Below are positions 17,029-27,090 of a DNA stretch of 64,000 bases, piece after piece. Source of the stretch: Lelliottia nimipressuralis (GTDB taxonomy: Bacteria > Pseudomonadota > Gammaproteobacteria > Enterobacterales > Enterobacteriaceae). The stretch is taken from assembly GCF_004402045.1 (NCBI RefSeq), contig NZ_SOMG01000021.1, forward strand, positions 306,258 to 370,257. Reading direction: 5' to 3'. The position numbers and the translations under genes were made by a program. Under the pieces are notes generated by a model. The model was not told the DNA's origin. It was given only the letters and a program-made list of their open reading frames with translations, and did not search any database. Every line of letters starts with the position of its first letter. The stretch's first letter is position 1.

Positions 17029-18757
17029 CGCGGTTATTCAGCTCAACAATCTCGTTAAACGCTTCAGAGGGATGGAGAAACCGGCCGTCGCGCCGCTGAA
17101 CTGCACCATCCAGAAAGGCTATGTCACCGGGTTGGTCGGCCCGGACGGCGCAGGCAAAACCACGCTGATGCGCATGCTGGCCGGTCTGCTGAAACCGGAT
17201 GAAGGATCGGCCCGCGTGCTCGGGCTTGACCCGATCGAGGATGACGGTGCGCTCCACGCCATGCTCGGCTATATGCCGCAGAAGTTTGGTCTGTATGAAG
17301 ATCTGACGGTGATGGAAAACCTTAACCTGTATGCCGATCTGCGCAGCGTCACCGGAGAAACCCGACAGAAGACTTTCGCCCGCCTGCTGGAGTTCACCTC
17401 GCTCGGCCCGTTCACCGACCGGCTGGCGGGCAAGCTCTCCGGCGGGATGAAGCAGAAGCTGGGGCTGGCCTGCACGCTGGTGGGGGAACCGAAGGTGCTG
17501 CTGCTGGATGAGCCCGGCGTCGGCGTGGACCCGATTTCGCGCCGCGAGCTGTGGCAGATGGTGCACGAGCTGGCGGGCGACGGCATGCTGATCCTCTGGA
17601 GCACCTCCTACCTTGACGAAGCCGAGCAGTGCCGGGACGTGCTGCTGATGAACGAAGGCAAACTGCTTTATCAGGGCGAGCCGACGACGCTGACGCTGAG
17701 CATGGCCGGGCGCAGTTTCCTGCTGCATAGCCCGCAGGAATCCACCCGCACGCTGCTGCAGCGGGTGCTGAAACTGCCCCAGGTTAGCGACGGGATGATC
17801 CAGGGGCGCTCAGTGCGGGTGATCCTCAAAAAAGAGGCCACCGTCAACGACATTCGCCGTGCGCCAGGCATGCCTGAGCTCGAGATGGAAGAAACAGCGC
17901 CGCGTTTTGAAGATGCGTTTATCGACCTGCTGGGCGGTGCGGGAACGTCGGAGTCCCCCCTCGGCGCAATCCTGCACACGGTGGAAGGCACGCCCGGCGA
18001 AACGGTGATCGAAGCCAAAGCCCTGACCAAGAAGTTCGGGGATTTCGCCGCCACCGACAACGTCAATTTTGCGGTGAAGCGCGGCGAGATTTTCGGCCTG
18101 CTCGGGCCGAACGGTGCGGGAAAATCCACCACCTTTAAGATGATGTGTGGCCTGCTGGTCCCCACCTCCGGCAAAGCGCTGGTGCTGGATATGGACCTGA
18201 AGGTCAGCTCTGGCAAAGCGCGTCAGCATCTGGGCTATATGGCACAGAAGTTCTCGCTGTATGGCAACCTGACCGTCGAGCAGAATCTGCGCTTTTTCTC
18301 CGGGGTGTACGGCCTGCGCGGGCGCGCGCAGAGCGAGAAAATCCGCCGCATGAGCGACGCCTTTGGATTAACCAGCATTGCCTCCCACGCGACCGACGAA
18401 CTGCCGCTCGGCTTTAAGCAGCGGCTGGCGCTGGCCTGTTCGCTGATGCACGAGCCCGATATTCTTTTTCTTGATGAGCCGACGTCCGGCGTTGACCCCC
18501 TCACCCGCCGCGAGTTCTGGCTGCATATCAACAGCATGGTGGAAAAAGGCGTGACGGTGATGGTCACCACGCACTTTATGGACGAGGCGGAGTACTGCGA
18601 CCGTATCGGGCTGGTGTACCGCGGCAAGCTGATTGCCCACGGAACCCCGGATGACCTGAAAGAACAGGCCGCCGACGATGAGGTTCCGGACCCAACCATG
18701 GAGCAGGCCTTTATCACCCTCATCCACGAGTGGGATAAGGAGAACGCCCATGCGTAA
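17021..18757 (+). CDS. ybhF: ABC exporter ATP-binding protein YbhF (tandem ATPase domains)
   Basis: A 578-residue cytoplasmic protein with two complete ABC domains in tandem. The first has Walker [10 protein letters not shown], signature LSGGMKQKL and Walker [14 protein letters not shown]. The second has [10 protein letters not shown], a less regular signature (LPLGFKQRL) and [13 protein letters not shown] with switch His ([11 protein letters not shown]). It powers the YbhSR permease pair. In E. coli, YbhFSR is linked to cation (Na+/Li+) and drug tolerance. The gene overlaps ybhG at its start and ybhS at its end (ATG 18750 lies inside ybhF). Confidence 0.94.
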   Translation: MNDAVIQLNNLVKRFRGMEKPAVAPLNCTIQKGYVTGLVGPDGAGKTTLMRMLAGLLKPDEGSARVLGLDPIEDDGALHAMLGYMPQKFGLYEDLTVMENLNLYADLRSVTGETRQKTFARLLEFTSLGPFTDRLAGKLSGGMKQKLGLACTLVGEPKVLLLDEPGVGVDPISRRELWQMVHELAGDGMLILWSTSYLDEAEQCRDVLLMNEGKLLYQGEPTTLTLSMAGRSFLLHSPQESTRTLLQRVLKLPQVSDGMIQGRSVRVILKKEATVNDIRRAPGMPELEMEETAPRFEDAFIDLLGGAGTSESPLGAILHTVEGTPGETVIEAKALTKKFGDFAATDNVNFAVKRGEIFGLLGPNGAGKSTTFKMMCGLLVPTSGKALVLDMDLKVSSGKARQHLGYMAQKFSLYGNLTVEQNLRFFSGVYGLRGRAQSEKIRRMSDAFGLTSIASHATDELPLGFKQRLALACSLMHEPDILFLDEPTSGVDPLTRREFWLHINSMVEKGVTVMVTTHFMDEAEYCDRIGLVYRGKLIAHGTPDDLKEQAADDEVPDPTMEQAFITLIHEWDKENAHA

Positions 18758-19883
18758 TAACGCGATTTCGTGGCGCAGGGTACGCGCGCTGTGTATCAAA
18801 GAGACGCGTCAGATCGTGCGCGATCCCAGCAGCTGGCTGATTGCGGTGGTAATCCCCCTGCTGCTGCTGTTTATCTTCGGTTACGGGATCAACCTCGACT
18901 CGAGCAAACTGCGGGTCGGGATATTGCTGGAACAGCAGAGCGAAGAGGCGCTGGACTTCACCCACGCCATGACCGGTTCGCCCTACATCGATGCCACCAT
19001 CAGCGATAACCGGCAGGAATTAATCCAGAAAATGCAGGCCGGGAAAATTCGCGGGTTGGTGGTGATCCCTGTGGATTTCGCCGCCAATATGGCGCGTGCG
19101 AATACCGATGCCCCGATCCAGGTGATCACCGACGGCAGCGAGCCGAACACCGCGAACTTTGTGCAGGGCTACGTGGAGGGGATCTGGCAGCTGTGGCAAA
19201 TGCAGCGGGCGGAAGATCGGGGCGAAGAATTTAAACCGCTGATCGACGTGCAGACGCGCTACTGGTTTAACCCGGCAGCCATCAGCCAGCACTTTATTAT
19301 TCCGGGCGCGGTGACGATTATCATGACGGTGATTGGCGCGATTCTGACCTCGCTGGTGATAGCCCGCGAGTGGGAGCGCGGCACCATGGAGGCCTTGCTT
19401 TCAACCGAAGTGACGCGCGTCGAGCTGCTGCTGTGTAAACTCATCCCTTATTACTTCCTCGGCATGCTGGCGATGCTGCTCTGTATGCTTGTCGCAGTCT
19501 TTATCCTCGGCGTGCCGTACCGCGGCTCGCTGGTCGTGCTGTTCTTTATCACCAGCCTGTTTTTACTCAGCACGCTGGGCATGGGGCTGCTCATCTCCAC
19601 CATTACCCGCAACCAGTTTAACGCCGCGCAGGTGGCCCTCAACGCCGCTTTTTTACCGTCGATTATGCTGTCCGGGTTTATCTTCCAGATAGACAGCATG
19701 CCTGCCGTGATCCGCGCCGTGACCTATGTTATTCCGGCTCGCTACTTTGTGAGCACGCTGCAAAGCCTGTTCCTGGCGGGGAATATTCCGGTGGTGCTGA
19801 TTATCAACACGCTGTTTTTGATGGCGTCGGCGGTAATGTTTATCGGGTTGACGTGGATGAAAACGAAAAGAAGATTAGATTAG
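18750..19883 (+). CDS. ybhS: ABC-2 type permease YbhS
   Basis: A 377-residue inner-membrane permease of the ABC-2 family, one half of the YbhSR export channel. It has one N-terminal membrane helix ([18 protein letters not shown]), a periplasmic domain of about 140 residues, then five hydrophobic segments from about residue 180 ([36 protein letters not shown] is the cytoplasmic-loop hallmark). The start is ATG 18750, with AAGGAG upstream inside the ybhF end; this gives exactly the length of the E. coli protein. A REP-like palindrome lies between this gene and ybhR. Confidence 0.93.
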   Translation: MRNNAISWRRVRALCIKETRQIVRDPSSWLIAVVIPLLLLFIFGYGINLDSSKLRVGILLEQQSEEALDFTHAMTGSPYIDATISDNRQELIQKMQAGKIRGLVVIPVDFAANMARANTDAPIQVITDGSEPNTANFVQGYVEGIWQLWQMQRAEDRGEEFKPLIDVQTRYWFNPAAISQHFIIPGAVTIIMTVIGAILTSLVIAREWERGTMEALLSTEVTRVELLLCKLIPYYFLGMLAMLLCMLVAVFILGVPYRGSLVVLFFITSLFLLSTLGMGLLISTITRNQFNAAQVALNAAFLPSIMLSGFIFQIDSMPAVIRAVTYVIPARYFVSTLQSLFLAGNIPVVLIINTLFLMASAVMFIGLTWMKTKRRLD

Positions 19884-19894
19884 CCAACGGATTT

Positions 19895-19926
19895 TGTAGG
19901 TCGGGTAAGCGCAAGCGCCACCCGAC
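19895..19926. repeat. REP-like palindrome within the ybhS-ybhR gap
   Basis: GTAGGTCGGGTAAGCGCAAGCGCCACCCGAC forms an imperfect stem of the same family as the other REPs here. It sits in the 57-bp gap inside an operon, where it could stabilise the upstream mRNA. Confidence 0.7.
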
Positions 19927-19940
19927 AGGAGGACGATGCA

Positions 19941-21047
19941 ATGTTTCACCGTTTATGGACGTTAATACGCAAAGAGCTGCAGTCCCTGCTGCGCGAGCCG
20001 CAAACGCGCGCCATTCTGGTATTGCCGGTGCTGATCCAGGTTTTACTGTTCCCGTTTGCCGCCACCCTTGAGGTGACCAACGCCACCATCGCCATTTACA
20101 ACGAAGACAACGGCAAACATTCCGTCGAGCTGACGCAGCGCTTTGCCCGTGCGAAAGCCTTTACCCACATCCTGCTGCTGAAAAGCCCGCAGGAGATCCA
20201 GCCCACTATCGACACGCAAAAAGCGCTGCTGCTGGTCCGTTTCCCGGCGGATTTTTCCCGCAATCTGGACACCTTCCAGACCGCGCCGATGCAGCTGATC
20301 CTCGACGGACGTAACTCCAACAGCGCCCAGATAGCGGCCAACTATTTGCAGCAGGTGGTGAAGGATTACCAGCAGGAGCTGATGGACGGCAAACCGAAGC
20401 CCAACAACAGCGAACTGGTGGTGCGTAACTGGTACAACCCGAATCTGGACTACAAATGGTTTGTGGTACCGTCGCTGATCGCCATGATCACCACCATTGG
20501 TGTGATGATCGTGACCTCCCTGTCCGTTGCCCGCGAGCGCGAACAAGGCACGCTGGATCAGCTGTTGGTTTCCCCGCTCGCCACCTGGCAAATCTTCGTC
20601 GGCAAAGCGGTGCCGGCGCTGATTGTCGCCACCTTCCAGGCCACCATCGTGTTGGGCGTAGGAATTTGGGCCTATCAGATCCCGTTCGCCGGTTCGCTGG
20701 CGTTGTTTTACTTCACGATGGTGATTTACGGGCTGTCGCTGGTAGGATTTGGGCTGCTGATTTCGGCGCTTTGTTCGACGCAGCAGCAGGCGTTTATCGG
20801 GGTATTCGTCTTTATGATGCCCGCGATTTTGCTCTCGGGCTATGTCTCGCCGGTTGAGAATATGCCGGTGTGGTTACAGGATCTGACGTGGGTAAATCCG
20901 ATTCGGCACTTTACGGACATCACCAAGCAAATCTATCTGAAGGATGCGAGTCTGGATATTGTCTGGGGAAGTTTGTGGCCGCTACTGGTCATCGCGGCCA
21001 CGACGGGCTCAGTGGCGTACGCGATGTTTAGACGCAACATTGCGTAG
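19941..21047 (+). CDS. ybhR: ABC-2 type permease YbhR
   Basis: A 368-residue partner permease of YbhS, with the same topology: N-terminal helix ([22 protein letters not shown]), periplasmic domain, then five C-terminal hydrophobic segments including the loop [27 protein letters not shown] at 19927-19932 is the ribosome site for ATG 19941. It is the last gene of cecR-ybhGFSR. Its 3' end overlaps the convergent ybhQ gene by 39 bases, so no separate terminator can lie between them. Confidence 0.94.
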   Translation: MFHRLWTLIRKELQSLLREPQTRAILVLPVLIQVLLFPFAATLEVTNATIAIYNEDNGKHSVELTQRFARAKAFTHILLLKSPQEIQPTIDTQKALLLVRFPADFSRNLDTFQTAPMQLILDGRNSNSAQIAANYLQQVVKDYQQELMDGKPKPNNSELVVRNWYNPNLDYKWFVVPSLIAMITTIGVMIVTSLSVAREREQGTLDQLLVSPLATWQIFVGKAVPALIVATFQATIVLGVGIWAYQIPFAGSLALFYFTMVIYGLSLVGFGLLISALCSTQQQAFIGVFVFMMPAILLSGYVSPVENMPVWLQDLTWVNPIRHFTDITKQIYLKDASLDIVWGSLWPLLVIAATTGSVAYAMFRRNIA

Positions 21048-21419
21048 CTTTTTCTCTTTGGTCAGCAACGAGACTACCGCAGGCCCTGCAAGGATAGCCA
21101 GACCGGCCAGGGCCAGCAGCAGGTTGTTTTGCAACACCCGCGACAGCAGCCAAAGCACAATCATCGCTGCACCAAAATACCAGGTGGTGGTGAGCTCTTC
21201 GAGCACATCACCCACCTCGCGCCAGCGCGCTTCATGGTGTCGCTGTAAAAACAGCATCGACAGCACGGTGACGCCATAAAGGACGCATAGTCCCAGGCCA
21301 ACACGCACCAGCGTGCCGCTCATCCAGCCCATCACCAGTACGGCCACGACCAGTAAATGCAACATTATCTGCCAGCAACTCAGGCCAGTTGCGACACGAA
21401 CACGTTGTTGCCACTTCAT
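21009..21419 (-). CDS. ybhQ: Inner-membrane protein YbhQ
   Basis: A 136-residue membrane protein of unknown function with four predicted membrane segments: [52 protein letters not shown] and [19 protein letters not shown]. It is convergent with ybhR, overlapping its 3' end by 39 bases. It is divergent from ybhP across 133 bases. Same length and place as in E. coli; no catalytic motif is seen. Confidence 0.88.
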   Translation of the reverse strand: MKWQQRVRVATGLSCWQIMLHLLVVAVLVMGWMSGTLVRVGLGLCVLYGVTVLSMLFLQRHHEARWREVGDVLEELTTTWYFGAAMIVLWLLSRVLQNNLLLALAGLAILAGPAVVSLLTKEKKLRNVASKHRVRH

Positions 21420-21552
21420 GGCTTCTCTCCTGAAGGATTTTTCTCTGCTTAATCAGACTACCGCACTTTACGGAAAATTCCGTAACGCCGCATCTTTTTG
21501 TGACGCCGACTACACTTTATTTTCATTGGGATAGTCACTCAGGAAGGAGCTT

Positions 21553-22314
21553 ATGACGAAAAAAATGCAGCATTTCTCGCTTAAAGTGCTGACGATAAAC
21601 ATTCATAAAGGCTTCACAGCATTTAACCGCCGCTTCATTTTACCGGAGCTGCGCGACGCCGTGCGCACCGTCAGCGCGGACATCGTCTGTCTGCAGGAGG
21701 TAATGGGCGCACACGAAGTTCATCCGATGCATTTCGAAAACTGGCCCGACACGCCGCACTATGAATTTCTGGCCGACACCATGTGGAGTGATTACGCCTA
21801 CGGCCGCAACGCGGTCTATCCGGAAGGGCATCACGGGAATGCGGTGCTGTCCCGCTATCCCATTGAACACTACGAGAACCGCGACGTTTCCGTCGGGGAG
21901 AGCGAAAAACGCGGGCTGCTTTACTGCCGTATTACACCGCCCGATCTTGCGCTGCCCATCCATGTCGGCTGCGTCCATCTGGGCCTTCGCGAAGCCCATC
22001 GTCAGGCGCAGCTGAACATGCTGGCCGAATGGGCCAATGCACTTCCCGAGGGTGAACCGGTGGTGGTGGCCGGCGATTTCAACGACTGGCGACAGCGGGC
22101 CAACCATCCGTTGAAAGTGAATGCCGGACTGGAGGAAATTTTCACCCGCGCGAACGGCAGGCCTGCGCGGACCTTTCCGGTACGTTTCCCGCTGCTTCGG
22201 CTTGACCGCATCTACGTGAAAAATGCACACGCCAGCAGCCCCACCGCCCTGGCACTCCTCAACTGGCGGCATCTTTCCGACCATGCCCCGCTCAGCGCGG
22301 AGATCCACTTATGA
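21553..22314 (+). CDS. ybhP: Endonuclease/exonuclease/phosphatase-family protein YbhP
   Basis: A 253-residue protein of the EEP (DNase I-like) fold. Metal and catalytic residues are visible: LTINIHKG (Asn), CLQEVMG (catalytic Glu), HLGLREAHR (His), [10 protein letters not shown] (Asp/Asn pair) and the final LSDHAPL (Asp-His). This points to a phosphodiesterase or phosphatase; the operon with clsB and ybhN suggests a role in phospholipid metabolism, but the substrate is not known. AGGAAGGAG at 21540-21548 is a strong ribosome site. Its TGA overlaps the clsB ATG by four bases. Confidence 0.9.
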   Translation: MTKKMQHFSLKVLTINIHKGFTAFNRRFILPELRDAVRTVSADIVCLQEVMGAHEVHPMHFENWPDTPHYEFLADTMWSDYAYGRNAVYPEGHHGNAVLSRYPIEHYENRDVSVGESEKRGLLYCRITPPDLALPIHVGCVHLGLREAHRQAQLNMLAEWANALPEGEPVVVAGDFNDWRQRANHPLKVNAGLEEIFTRANGRPARTFPVRFPLLRLDRIYVKNAHASSPTALALLNWRHLSDHAPLSAEIHL

Positions 22315-23549
22315 AATGTTCCTGGCAGGAAGGCAACCGGATCACGCTGCTGGTCAATGGGGACGAGTATTACCCGGCCGTGTTCAAAGCGATTGATAAC
22401 GCTCAGCAGAAAGTGATCCTCGAAACCTTTATCTGGTTCGAAGACAACGTCGGCAAACAACTGCACAGCGTGCTGCTGCGCGCCGCCCGGCGCGGCGTCA
22501 AAATTGAAGTGCTGCTTGATGGCTATGGCTCGCCGGACCTCAGCGACGCGTTTGTCAATGAACTGACCGCTGCGGGCGTGGTGTTCCGCTACTACGATCC
22601 CGGCCCTCGCCTCTTCGGCATGCGTACCAATCTTTTCCGCCGGATGCACCGCAAAATTGTGGTGGTAGATGAGACGGTGGCGTTTGTCGGCGGCATCAAC
22701 TACTCTGCTGAACATATGTCCGACTTCGGCCCGGAAGCGAAGCAGGATTACGCGATTCGCATAGAAGGCCCGGTGGTTCAGGACATCTTACTGTTTGAAC
22801 TGGAGAACCTGCCGGGTAAAGAGGCCGTTCGCCGCTGGTGGAAACGCCGCCATCGCCCGGAAGAGAACCGCAAGCCCGGCGAAGCGCAGGCGCTTTTCGT
22901 CTGGCGGGATAACGGTGAGCACCGGGACGACATTGAACGTCATTATCTCAAGATGCTTGCCAACGCGAAGCGAGAGGTCATCATCGCTAACGCCTACTTT
23001 TTCCCGGGCTATCGCCTGCTGCATGCCATGCGCAATGCGGCCCGACGCGGCGTACGCGTGAAGCTGATTGTGCAGGGCGAGCCGGATATGCCAATCGTCA
23101 AAGTCGGCGCTCGGCTGCTGTATAACTACCTGGTGAAGGGCGGCGTACAGATTTACGAATATCGCCGTCGGCCGCTGCACGGCAAAGTCGCGCTGATGGA
23201 CGATCACTGGGCTACCGTGGGCTCCAGTAACCTCGATCCGCTGAGCTTATCGCTCAACCTTGAAGCTAACCTGATCATTCACGATCGCCAGTTTAATCAA
23301 ACCCTGCGGGATAACCTGCAGGCCTTGATCGTCAACGACTGCGTGCGCGTGGATGAATCCATGGTTCCCAAACGCACCTGGTGGAACCTGGGCATCAGCG
23401 TGGTGGTGTTCCACTTCCTGCGTCACTTCCCGGCGATGGTCGGCTGGCTGCCGGCACATACGCCGAAGCTCGCGCAAGTGGACCCGCCGGTACAACCCGA
23501 AATGGAAACCCAGGACCGTATTGAAGCGGAAGATGGAGGCAAACCCTGA
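22311..23549 (+). CDS. clsB: Cardiolipin synthase B
   Basis: A 412-residue phospholipase-D-superfamily enzyme that makes cardiolipin from two phosphatidylglycerol molecules at the inner membrane. Two HKD motifs are visible: HRKIVVVDE near residue 112 (followed by GGINYS) and HGKVALMDD near 290 (followed by GSSNLDPLS). A hydrophobic segment near the end ([14 protein letters not shown]) may be a membrane anchor. The gene overlaps ybhP by four bases and ybhN by one, forming a coupled three-gene operon. Confidence 0.94.
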   Translation: MKCSWQEGNRITLLVNGDEYYPAVFKAIDNAQQKVILETFIWFEDNVGKQLHSVLLRAARRGVKIEVLLDGYGSPDLSDAFVNELTAAGVVFRYYDPGPRLFGMRTNLFRRMHRKIVVVDETVAFVGGINYSAEHMSDFGPEAKQDYAIRIEGPVVQDILLFELENLPGKEAVRRWWKRRHRPEENRKPGEAQALFVWRDNGEHRDDIERHYLKMLANAKREVIIANAYFFPGYRLLHAMRNAARRGVRVKLIVQGEPDMPIVKVGARLLYNYLVKGGVQIYEYRRRPLHGKVALMDDHWATVGSSNLDPLSLSLNLEANLIIHDRQFNQTLRDNLQALIVNDCVRVDESMVPKRTWWNLGISVVVFHFLRHFPAMVGWLPAHTPKLAQVDPPVQPEMETQDRIEAEDGGKP

Positions 23550-24511
23550 TGTCGAAATCACATCCGCGCTGGCGGCTGGCAAAAAAGATCCTGACCTGGC
23601 TGTTTTTCATCGCCGTCGCGGTTCTGCTGGTGGTCTACGCGCAGAAAGTTGACTGGGAAGAGGTGTGGAAAGTTATCCGCAACTATAACCGGTTGGTGCT
23701 GCTGGGGGCGCTTGGGCTGGTTATTGTGAGCTACCTGATGTACGGCTGCTATGACCTGCTTGGCCGGGCCTACTGCGGCCACAAGCTGGCCAAACGGCAG
23801 GTGATGCTGGTGTCGTTTATCTGCTATGCCTTTAACCTGACGCTGAGCACCTGGGTTGGTGGGATTGGCATGCGCTATCGCCTTTACTCGCGTCTGGGGC
23901 TGCCTGGCGGGACGATTACGCGCATTTTTTCCCTGAGCATCACCACCAACTGGCTGGGCTATATTCTGCTTGGCGGGGTGATCTTTACTATCGGCGTGGT
24001 ACAGCTGCCCGCGCACTGGTATATCGACGAAACCACGCTACGCATTCTGGGCATCGTACTGCTGCTGATTATCGCCGTTTATCTCTGGGCCTGCGCGTTT
24101 GCCAGACGTCGTCATATGACCATCAAAGGACAAAAGCTGGTATTACCCTCGTGGAAGTTCGCGGTGCTGCAGATGGTCGTCTCCAGCGCCAACTGGATGG
24201 CGATGGGGGCGATTATCTGGCTGTTGATTGGTGAAGACGTGAATTACTTCTTCGTGCTGGGCGTACTGCTGGTGAGCAGTATTGCCGGGGTGATCGTGCA
24301 TATTCCGGCGGGGATCGGCGTGCTGGAGGCGGTGTTTATCGCGTTGCTTGCGGGGGAGCATGTCTCTCAGGGAACGATTATCGCCGCCCTGCTGGCGTAC
24401 CGCATGATCTATTACTTCCTGCCGCTGGCGCTGGCAACGGTCTGTTATCTGGTGCTGGAGGGTCGGGCGAAGAAGCTGAGGGCGAAGAACGAAAAAGTAA
24501 TGGCGAAGTAA
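23549..24511 (+). CDS. ybhN: Inner-membrane protein YbhN (UPF0104 / lysylphosphatidylglycerol-synthetase-like membrane domain)
   Basis: A 320-residue polytopic membrane protein with about eight hydrophobic segments, beginning ILTWLFFIAVAVLLVVYA. It belongs to the family related to the flippase domain of MprF, and contains the characteristic FNLTLSTWVGGIGMRYRLYSRLGL and HIPAGIGVLEAVF blocks. It probably moves or senses phospholipid, a guess from family and from the clsB neighbour; no substrate is shown. The E. coli gene ybhM, which follows, is missing; a pair of facing REPs fills the gap to ybhL. Confidence 0.9.
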   Translation: MSKSHPRWRLAKKILTWLFFIAVAVLLVVYAQKVDWEEVWKVIRNYNRLVLLGALGLVIVSYLMYGCYDLLGRAYCGHKLAKRQVMLVSFICYAFNLTLSTWVGGIGMRYRLYSRLGLPGGTITRIFSLSITTNWLGYILLGGVIFTIGVVQLPAHWYIDETTLRILGIVLLLIIAVYLWACAFARRRHMTIKGQKLVLPSWKFAVLQMVVSSANWMAMGAIIWLLIGEDVNYFFVLGVLLVSSIAGVIVHIPAGIGVLEAVFIALLAGEHVSQGTIIAALLAYRMIYYFLPLALATVCYLVLEGRAKKLRAKNEKVMAK

Positions 24512-24515
24512 ATAA

Positions 24516-24591
24516 GTCGGGTGGGGGCTTCGCCTTACCCGACCTACGGTTCGCGTTTCGTAGGCCGGGTAAGGCGAAGCCCCCACCCGGC
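24516..24591. repeat. BIME: two facing REP elements
   Basis: GTCGGGTGGGGGCTTCGCC...ACCTACG (24516-24548) and its inverted copy CGTAGG...CACCCGGC (24559-24591) face each other across 10 bases between the convergent ybhN and ybhL genes. The pair could fold into one long cruciform. Confidence 0.85.
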
Positions 24592-24600
24592 AAAGCAACC

Positions 24601-25308
24601 TTAACGACGGTTGCCTAAAATCCGCAGCAGCATCAGGAACAGGTTGATGAAGTCCAGATACAGCGTCAGCGCGCCTAAAATTGAGTATTTGCGCAGGTTC
24701 GAACTGTCGCGTACGTCAATCTGCTCGCCGATGTTTTTCAGCTTCTGGGTGTCATACGCCGTCAAACCAACGAAGATCACCACCCCGATGTAGGTCACGG
24801 CCCACATCAGCGCTTCGCTCTTCAGCCACAGGTTCACCAGCGACGCCAGCACAATCCCGATCAGCCCCATAAACAGCATGCTGCCGAAGCCGCTCAGATC
24901 GCGCTTAGTGGTGTAACCGTAGAGGCTCATCGCACCGAACATCCCGCCGGCCACCACAAAGGTGCTGGCGATGGAAGAGTAGGTGTAAACGATGAAAATG
25001 CTGGAAAGCGTCAGCCCCGTTAGCGCCGAATAGAGCATAAACAGCGTGGTCGCCATTCCGGCACTCAGCTTTTGCACCAGGCCCGAAAGCACAAACACCA
25101 GCGCCAGCTGCGCGATAATCAGCCCAAAGAAGGTGATTTTACTGGAGAAAATAAACATCATCAGCTCAGGCGTATTGGCCGCATACCACGCGATAAATGC
25201 GGTAAGCAGTAAGCCGACCGTCATCCAGCCATAGACCTGAGCCATATACGTCTGCAGCCCGCTACGGGTCTGCTGTACTATTGAATCGGAACGCGGAAAT
25301 CGGTCCAT
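24601..25308 (-). CDS. ybhL: Bax inhibitor-1 family membrane protein YbhL
   Basis: A 235-residue protein of the BI-1/YccA family with seven hydrophobic segments. The usual conserved parts are present: MAQVYGWMTVGLLLTAFIAWYAA, GLTLSSIFIVYTYSSIASTFVVAGGMFGAMSLYGYTTKRDLSGFG, and the C-terminal TAYDTQKLKNIGEQ with YLDFINLFLMLLRILG (the aspartates act as a pH/calcium sensor in bacterial homologues). It lies between the clsB operon and moaE and is transcribed on the moa strand with a 64-bp gap, so read-through from moa is possible. Physiological role unknown. Confidence 0.9.
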   Translation of the reverse strand: MDRFPRSDSIVQQTRSGLQTYMAQVYGWMTVGLLLTAFIAWYAANTPELMMFIFSSKITFFGLIIAQLALVFVLSGLVQKLSAGMATTLFMLYSALTGLTLSSIFIVYTYSSIASTFVVAGGMFGAMSLYGYTTKRDLSGFGSMLFMGLIGIVLASLVNLWLKSEALMWAVTYIGVVIFVGLTAYDTQKLKNIGEQIDVRDSSNLRKYSILGALTLYLDFINLFLMLLRILGNRR

Positions 25309-25372
25309 GATTCACTCCTGATTAAGATTAAGTAGACACACACGTTAAGATTAACACATCCACGTAAACCGA

Positions 25373-25825
25373 CTACCAACGGCTGGCGGCCTGTTTATCG
25401 CTGTCGCGGGATTCAACCCACCGATCGCCTTCCGGCGTGGCCTCACGCTTCCAGAACGGCGCTCTGGTTTTGAGGTAATCCATAATGAACTCCCCTGCCG
25501 CAAACGCGCTGCTGCGGTGTGCGCTGGTCACTCCGACAAAAACAATCTCCTCGCCGGGCCACATCTCACCGATGCGGTGAATCACCGTGACGCGTCCGAG
25601 CGGCCAGCGGCCTCGCGCTTCGTCCACAATCTCCGCCAGAGATTTCTCGGTCATGCCTGGATAGTGCTCCAGCGTCAGCGCCTTCACGCTGTCGCCGAGG
25701 TTGTGGTTGCGCACTTTACCGGTGAAGGTCACGACCGCACCATCTTCGTCACGCTCTGCCAGCCAGCTGTATTCTGTACCGACACTGAAGCGCTCAGGAC
25801 CGACCAGAATTCGGGTCTCAGCCAT
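25373..25825 (-). CDS. moaE: Molybdopterin synthase catalytic subunit MoaE
   Basis: A 150-residue large subunit of molybdopterin synthase; with MoaD thiocarboxylate it inserts the dithiolene sulphurs into cyclic pyranopterin. Family signatures are present: GAVVTFTGKVRNHN, LEHYPGM, VIHRIGEMWPGEEIVFVGVTSAHR and the lysine-rich LKTRAPFWKRE near the active site. It is the last gene of moaABCDE, and its ATG is one base past the moaD stop. Confidence 0.95.
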   Translation of the reverse strand: MAETRILVGPERFSVGTEYSWLAERDEDGAVVTFTGKVRNHNLGDSVKALTLEHYPGMTEKSLAEIVDEARGRWPLGRVTVIHRIGEMWPGEEIVFVGVTSAHRSSAFAAGEFIMDYLKTRAPFWKREATPEGDRWVESRDSDKQAASRW

Positions 25826-25826
25826 C

Positions 25827-26072
25827 TTAGCCCCCTGTTACCGGCGGGAAGAAGGCCACTTCATCCCCTGCCTTCAGAGGATGGGTGAACTCCACCAGCG
25901 TCTGGTTAACGGCGGCCAGCAGCTTGCCTTCGTCCAGCGCCAGCGCCCAGCGGTCGCTCTGTGCCGCCAGATGCGCGCGCAGGGCGGCAACGTTTTCAAA
26001 AGGGGCATCCAGCGTCAGGCTGTCGGTGTTGACCAGCTCACGCACCTGCGCAAAAAAGAGCACCTTAATCAT
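25827..26072 (-). CDS. moaD: Molybdopterin synthase sulphur carrier subunit MoaD
   Basis: An 81-residue ubiquitin-fold sulphur carrier. The C-terminal Gly-Gly (FFPPVTGG), which becomes the thiocarboxylate after activation by MoeB, is intact. The start is ATG 26072 ([13 protein letters not shown]), overlapping the moaC end by eight bases. The longer reading frame to 26135 is an extension into moaC and not used. Confidence 0.95.
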   Translation of the reverse strand: MIKVLFFAQVRELVNTDSLTLDAPFENVAALRAHLAAQSDRWALALDEGKLLAAVNQTLVEFTHPLKAGDEVAFFPPVTGG

Positions 26073-26550
26073 GGCTGTCCACCTTAAAATCGCCGGATTT
26101 GCCGCCGCTTTTTGCCAGCAGGCGAACCGGGCCAATCACCATATCTTTCTGCACCGCTTTGCACATGTCGTAGATGGTCAGCGCGGCGACAGAGGCCGCC
26201 GTCAGAGCTTCCATCTCCACGCCGGTTTTCCCGGTTAAGCGGCAGAGCGATTCAATGCGCACGCGGCTGTGCTCCGGCTGCGCCTGAAGATTTACTTCCA
26301 CTTTACTCAGCATCAGCGGATGGCACAGCGGGATGAGATCCCAGGTGCGCTTGGCGGCCTGAATCCCCGCAATGCGCGCGGTAGCAAACACGTCACCCTT
26401 GTGGTGACTGCCGTCGATAATCATCGCCAGGGTTTCCGGCAGCATGGTGACGAACGCTTCGGCACGCGCCTCGCGCACCGTTTCCGCTTTGGCGGAGACA
26501 TCCACCATATGCGCTTCGCCAGCGGCGTTAATGTGGGTCAATTGCGACAT
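26065..26550 (-). CDS. moaC: Cyclic pyranopterin monophosphate synthase MoaC
   Basis: A 161-residue enzyme that converts the 3',8-cyclo-GTP made by MoaA to cyclic pyranopterin monophosphate. Conserved motifs: [34 protein letters not shown] and [24 protein letters not shown], with the catalytic Lys region at [19 protein letters not shown]. It lies three bases after moaB. Confidence 0.96.
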   Translation of the reverse strand: MSQLTHINAAGEAHMVDVSAKAETVREARAEAFVTMLPETLAMIIDGSHHKGDVFATARIAGIQAAKRTWDLIPLCHPLMLSKVEVNLQAQPEHSRVRIESLCRLTGKTGVEMEALTAASVAALTIYDMCKAVQKDMVIGPVRLLAKSGGKSGDFKVDSHD

Positions 26551-26553
26551 AAC

Positions 26554-27066
26554 TTATTTCTTTAAATGAGGATGGAAATTACACGGACGGGTACGGGCAT
26601 CCAGCTGCGGGGCAATAATATTGTCCCATGCGGTGCGGCAAGCTTTCGTCGAGCCAGGCATGGCGAAAATCAGCGTGTTGTTTGCCACGCCAGCCACCGC
26701 GCGAGACTGCAGCGTGGAGGTACCAATCTCTTCAAATGAGAGCATACGGAACACTTCGCCGAAGCCTTCCACCTCGCGGTCGAACAGCGGGAGCAGCGCT
26801 TCGGGCGCCTGGTCGCCTGCGGTAAAGCCGGTGCCGCCGGTGATCAGCACCACCTGCACCTCATCACTGGCGATCCACTGCGAAACCTGCGCGCGAATGG
26901 CATAGCGGTTCTCCTTCACAATCGCTTTATCGACGATGTGATGCCCCGCGTCATGGGCCGCCTCGCGCAGCCAGTGGCCGGAGGTATCATCCTCTTCGCC
27001 ACGGCGGTCGGAAACGGTAAGAATGGCAATGCGTGTCGGGATAAATTCCGCGCTGACCTGACTCAT
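26554..27066 (-). CDS. moaB: Molybdenum cofactor biosynthesis protein MoaB
   Basis: A 170-residue protein of the MogA/MoaB molybdopterin-binding family. It shows the fold's motifs ILTVSDRRGEEDDTSG, LITGGTGFTAGDQAPEAL and IFAMPGSTKAC. In enterics MoaB is dispensable and the adenylyltransferase MogA does the main job, so its exact role is unclear. It lies 24 bases after moaA. Confidence 0.94.
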   Translation of the reverse strand: MSQVSAEFIPTRIAILTVSDRRGEEDDTSGHWLREAAHDAGHHIVDKAIVKENRYAIRAQVSQWIASDEVQVVLITGGTGFTAGDQAPEALLPLFDREVEGFGEVFRMLSFEEIGTSTLQSRAVAGVANNTLIFAMPGSTKACRTAWDNIIAPQLDARTRPCNFHPHLKK

Positions 27067-27090
27067 CTTATGATTCCCTCTTAAGCCTGA

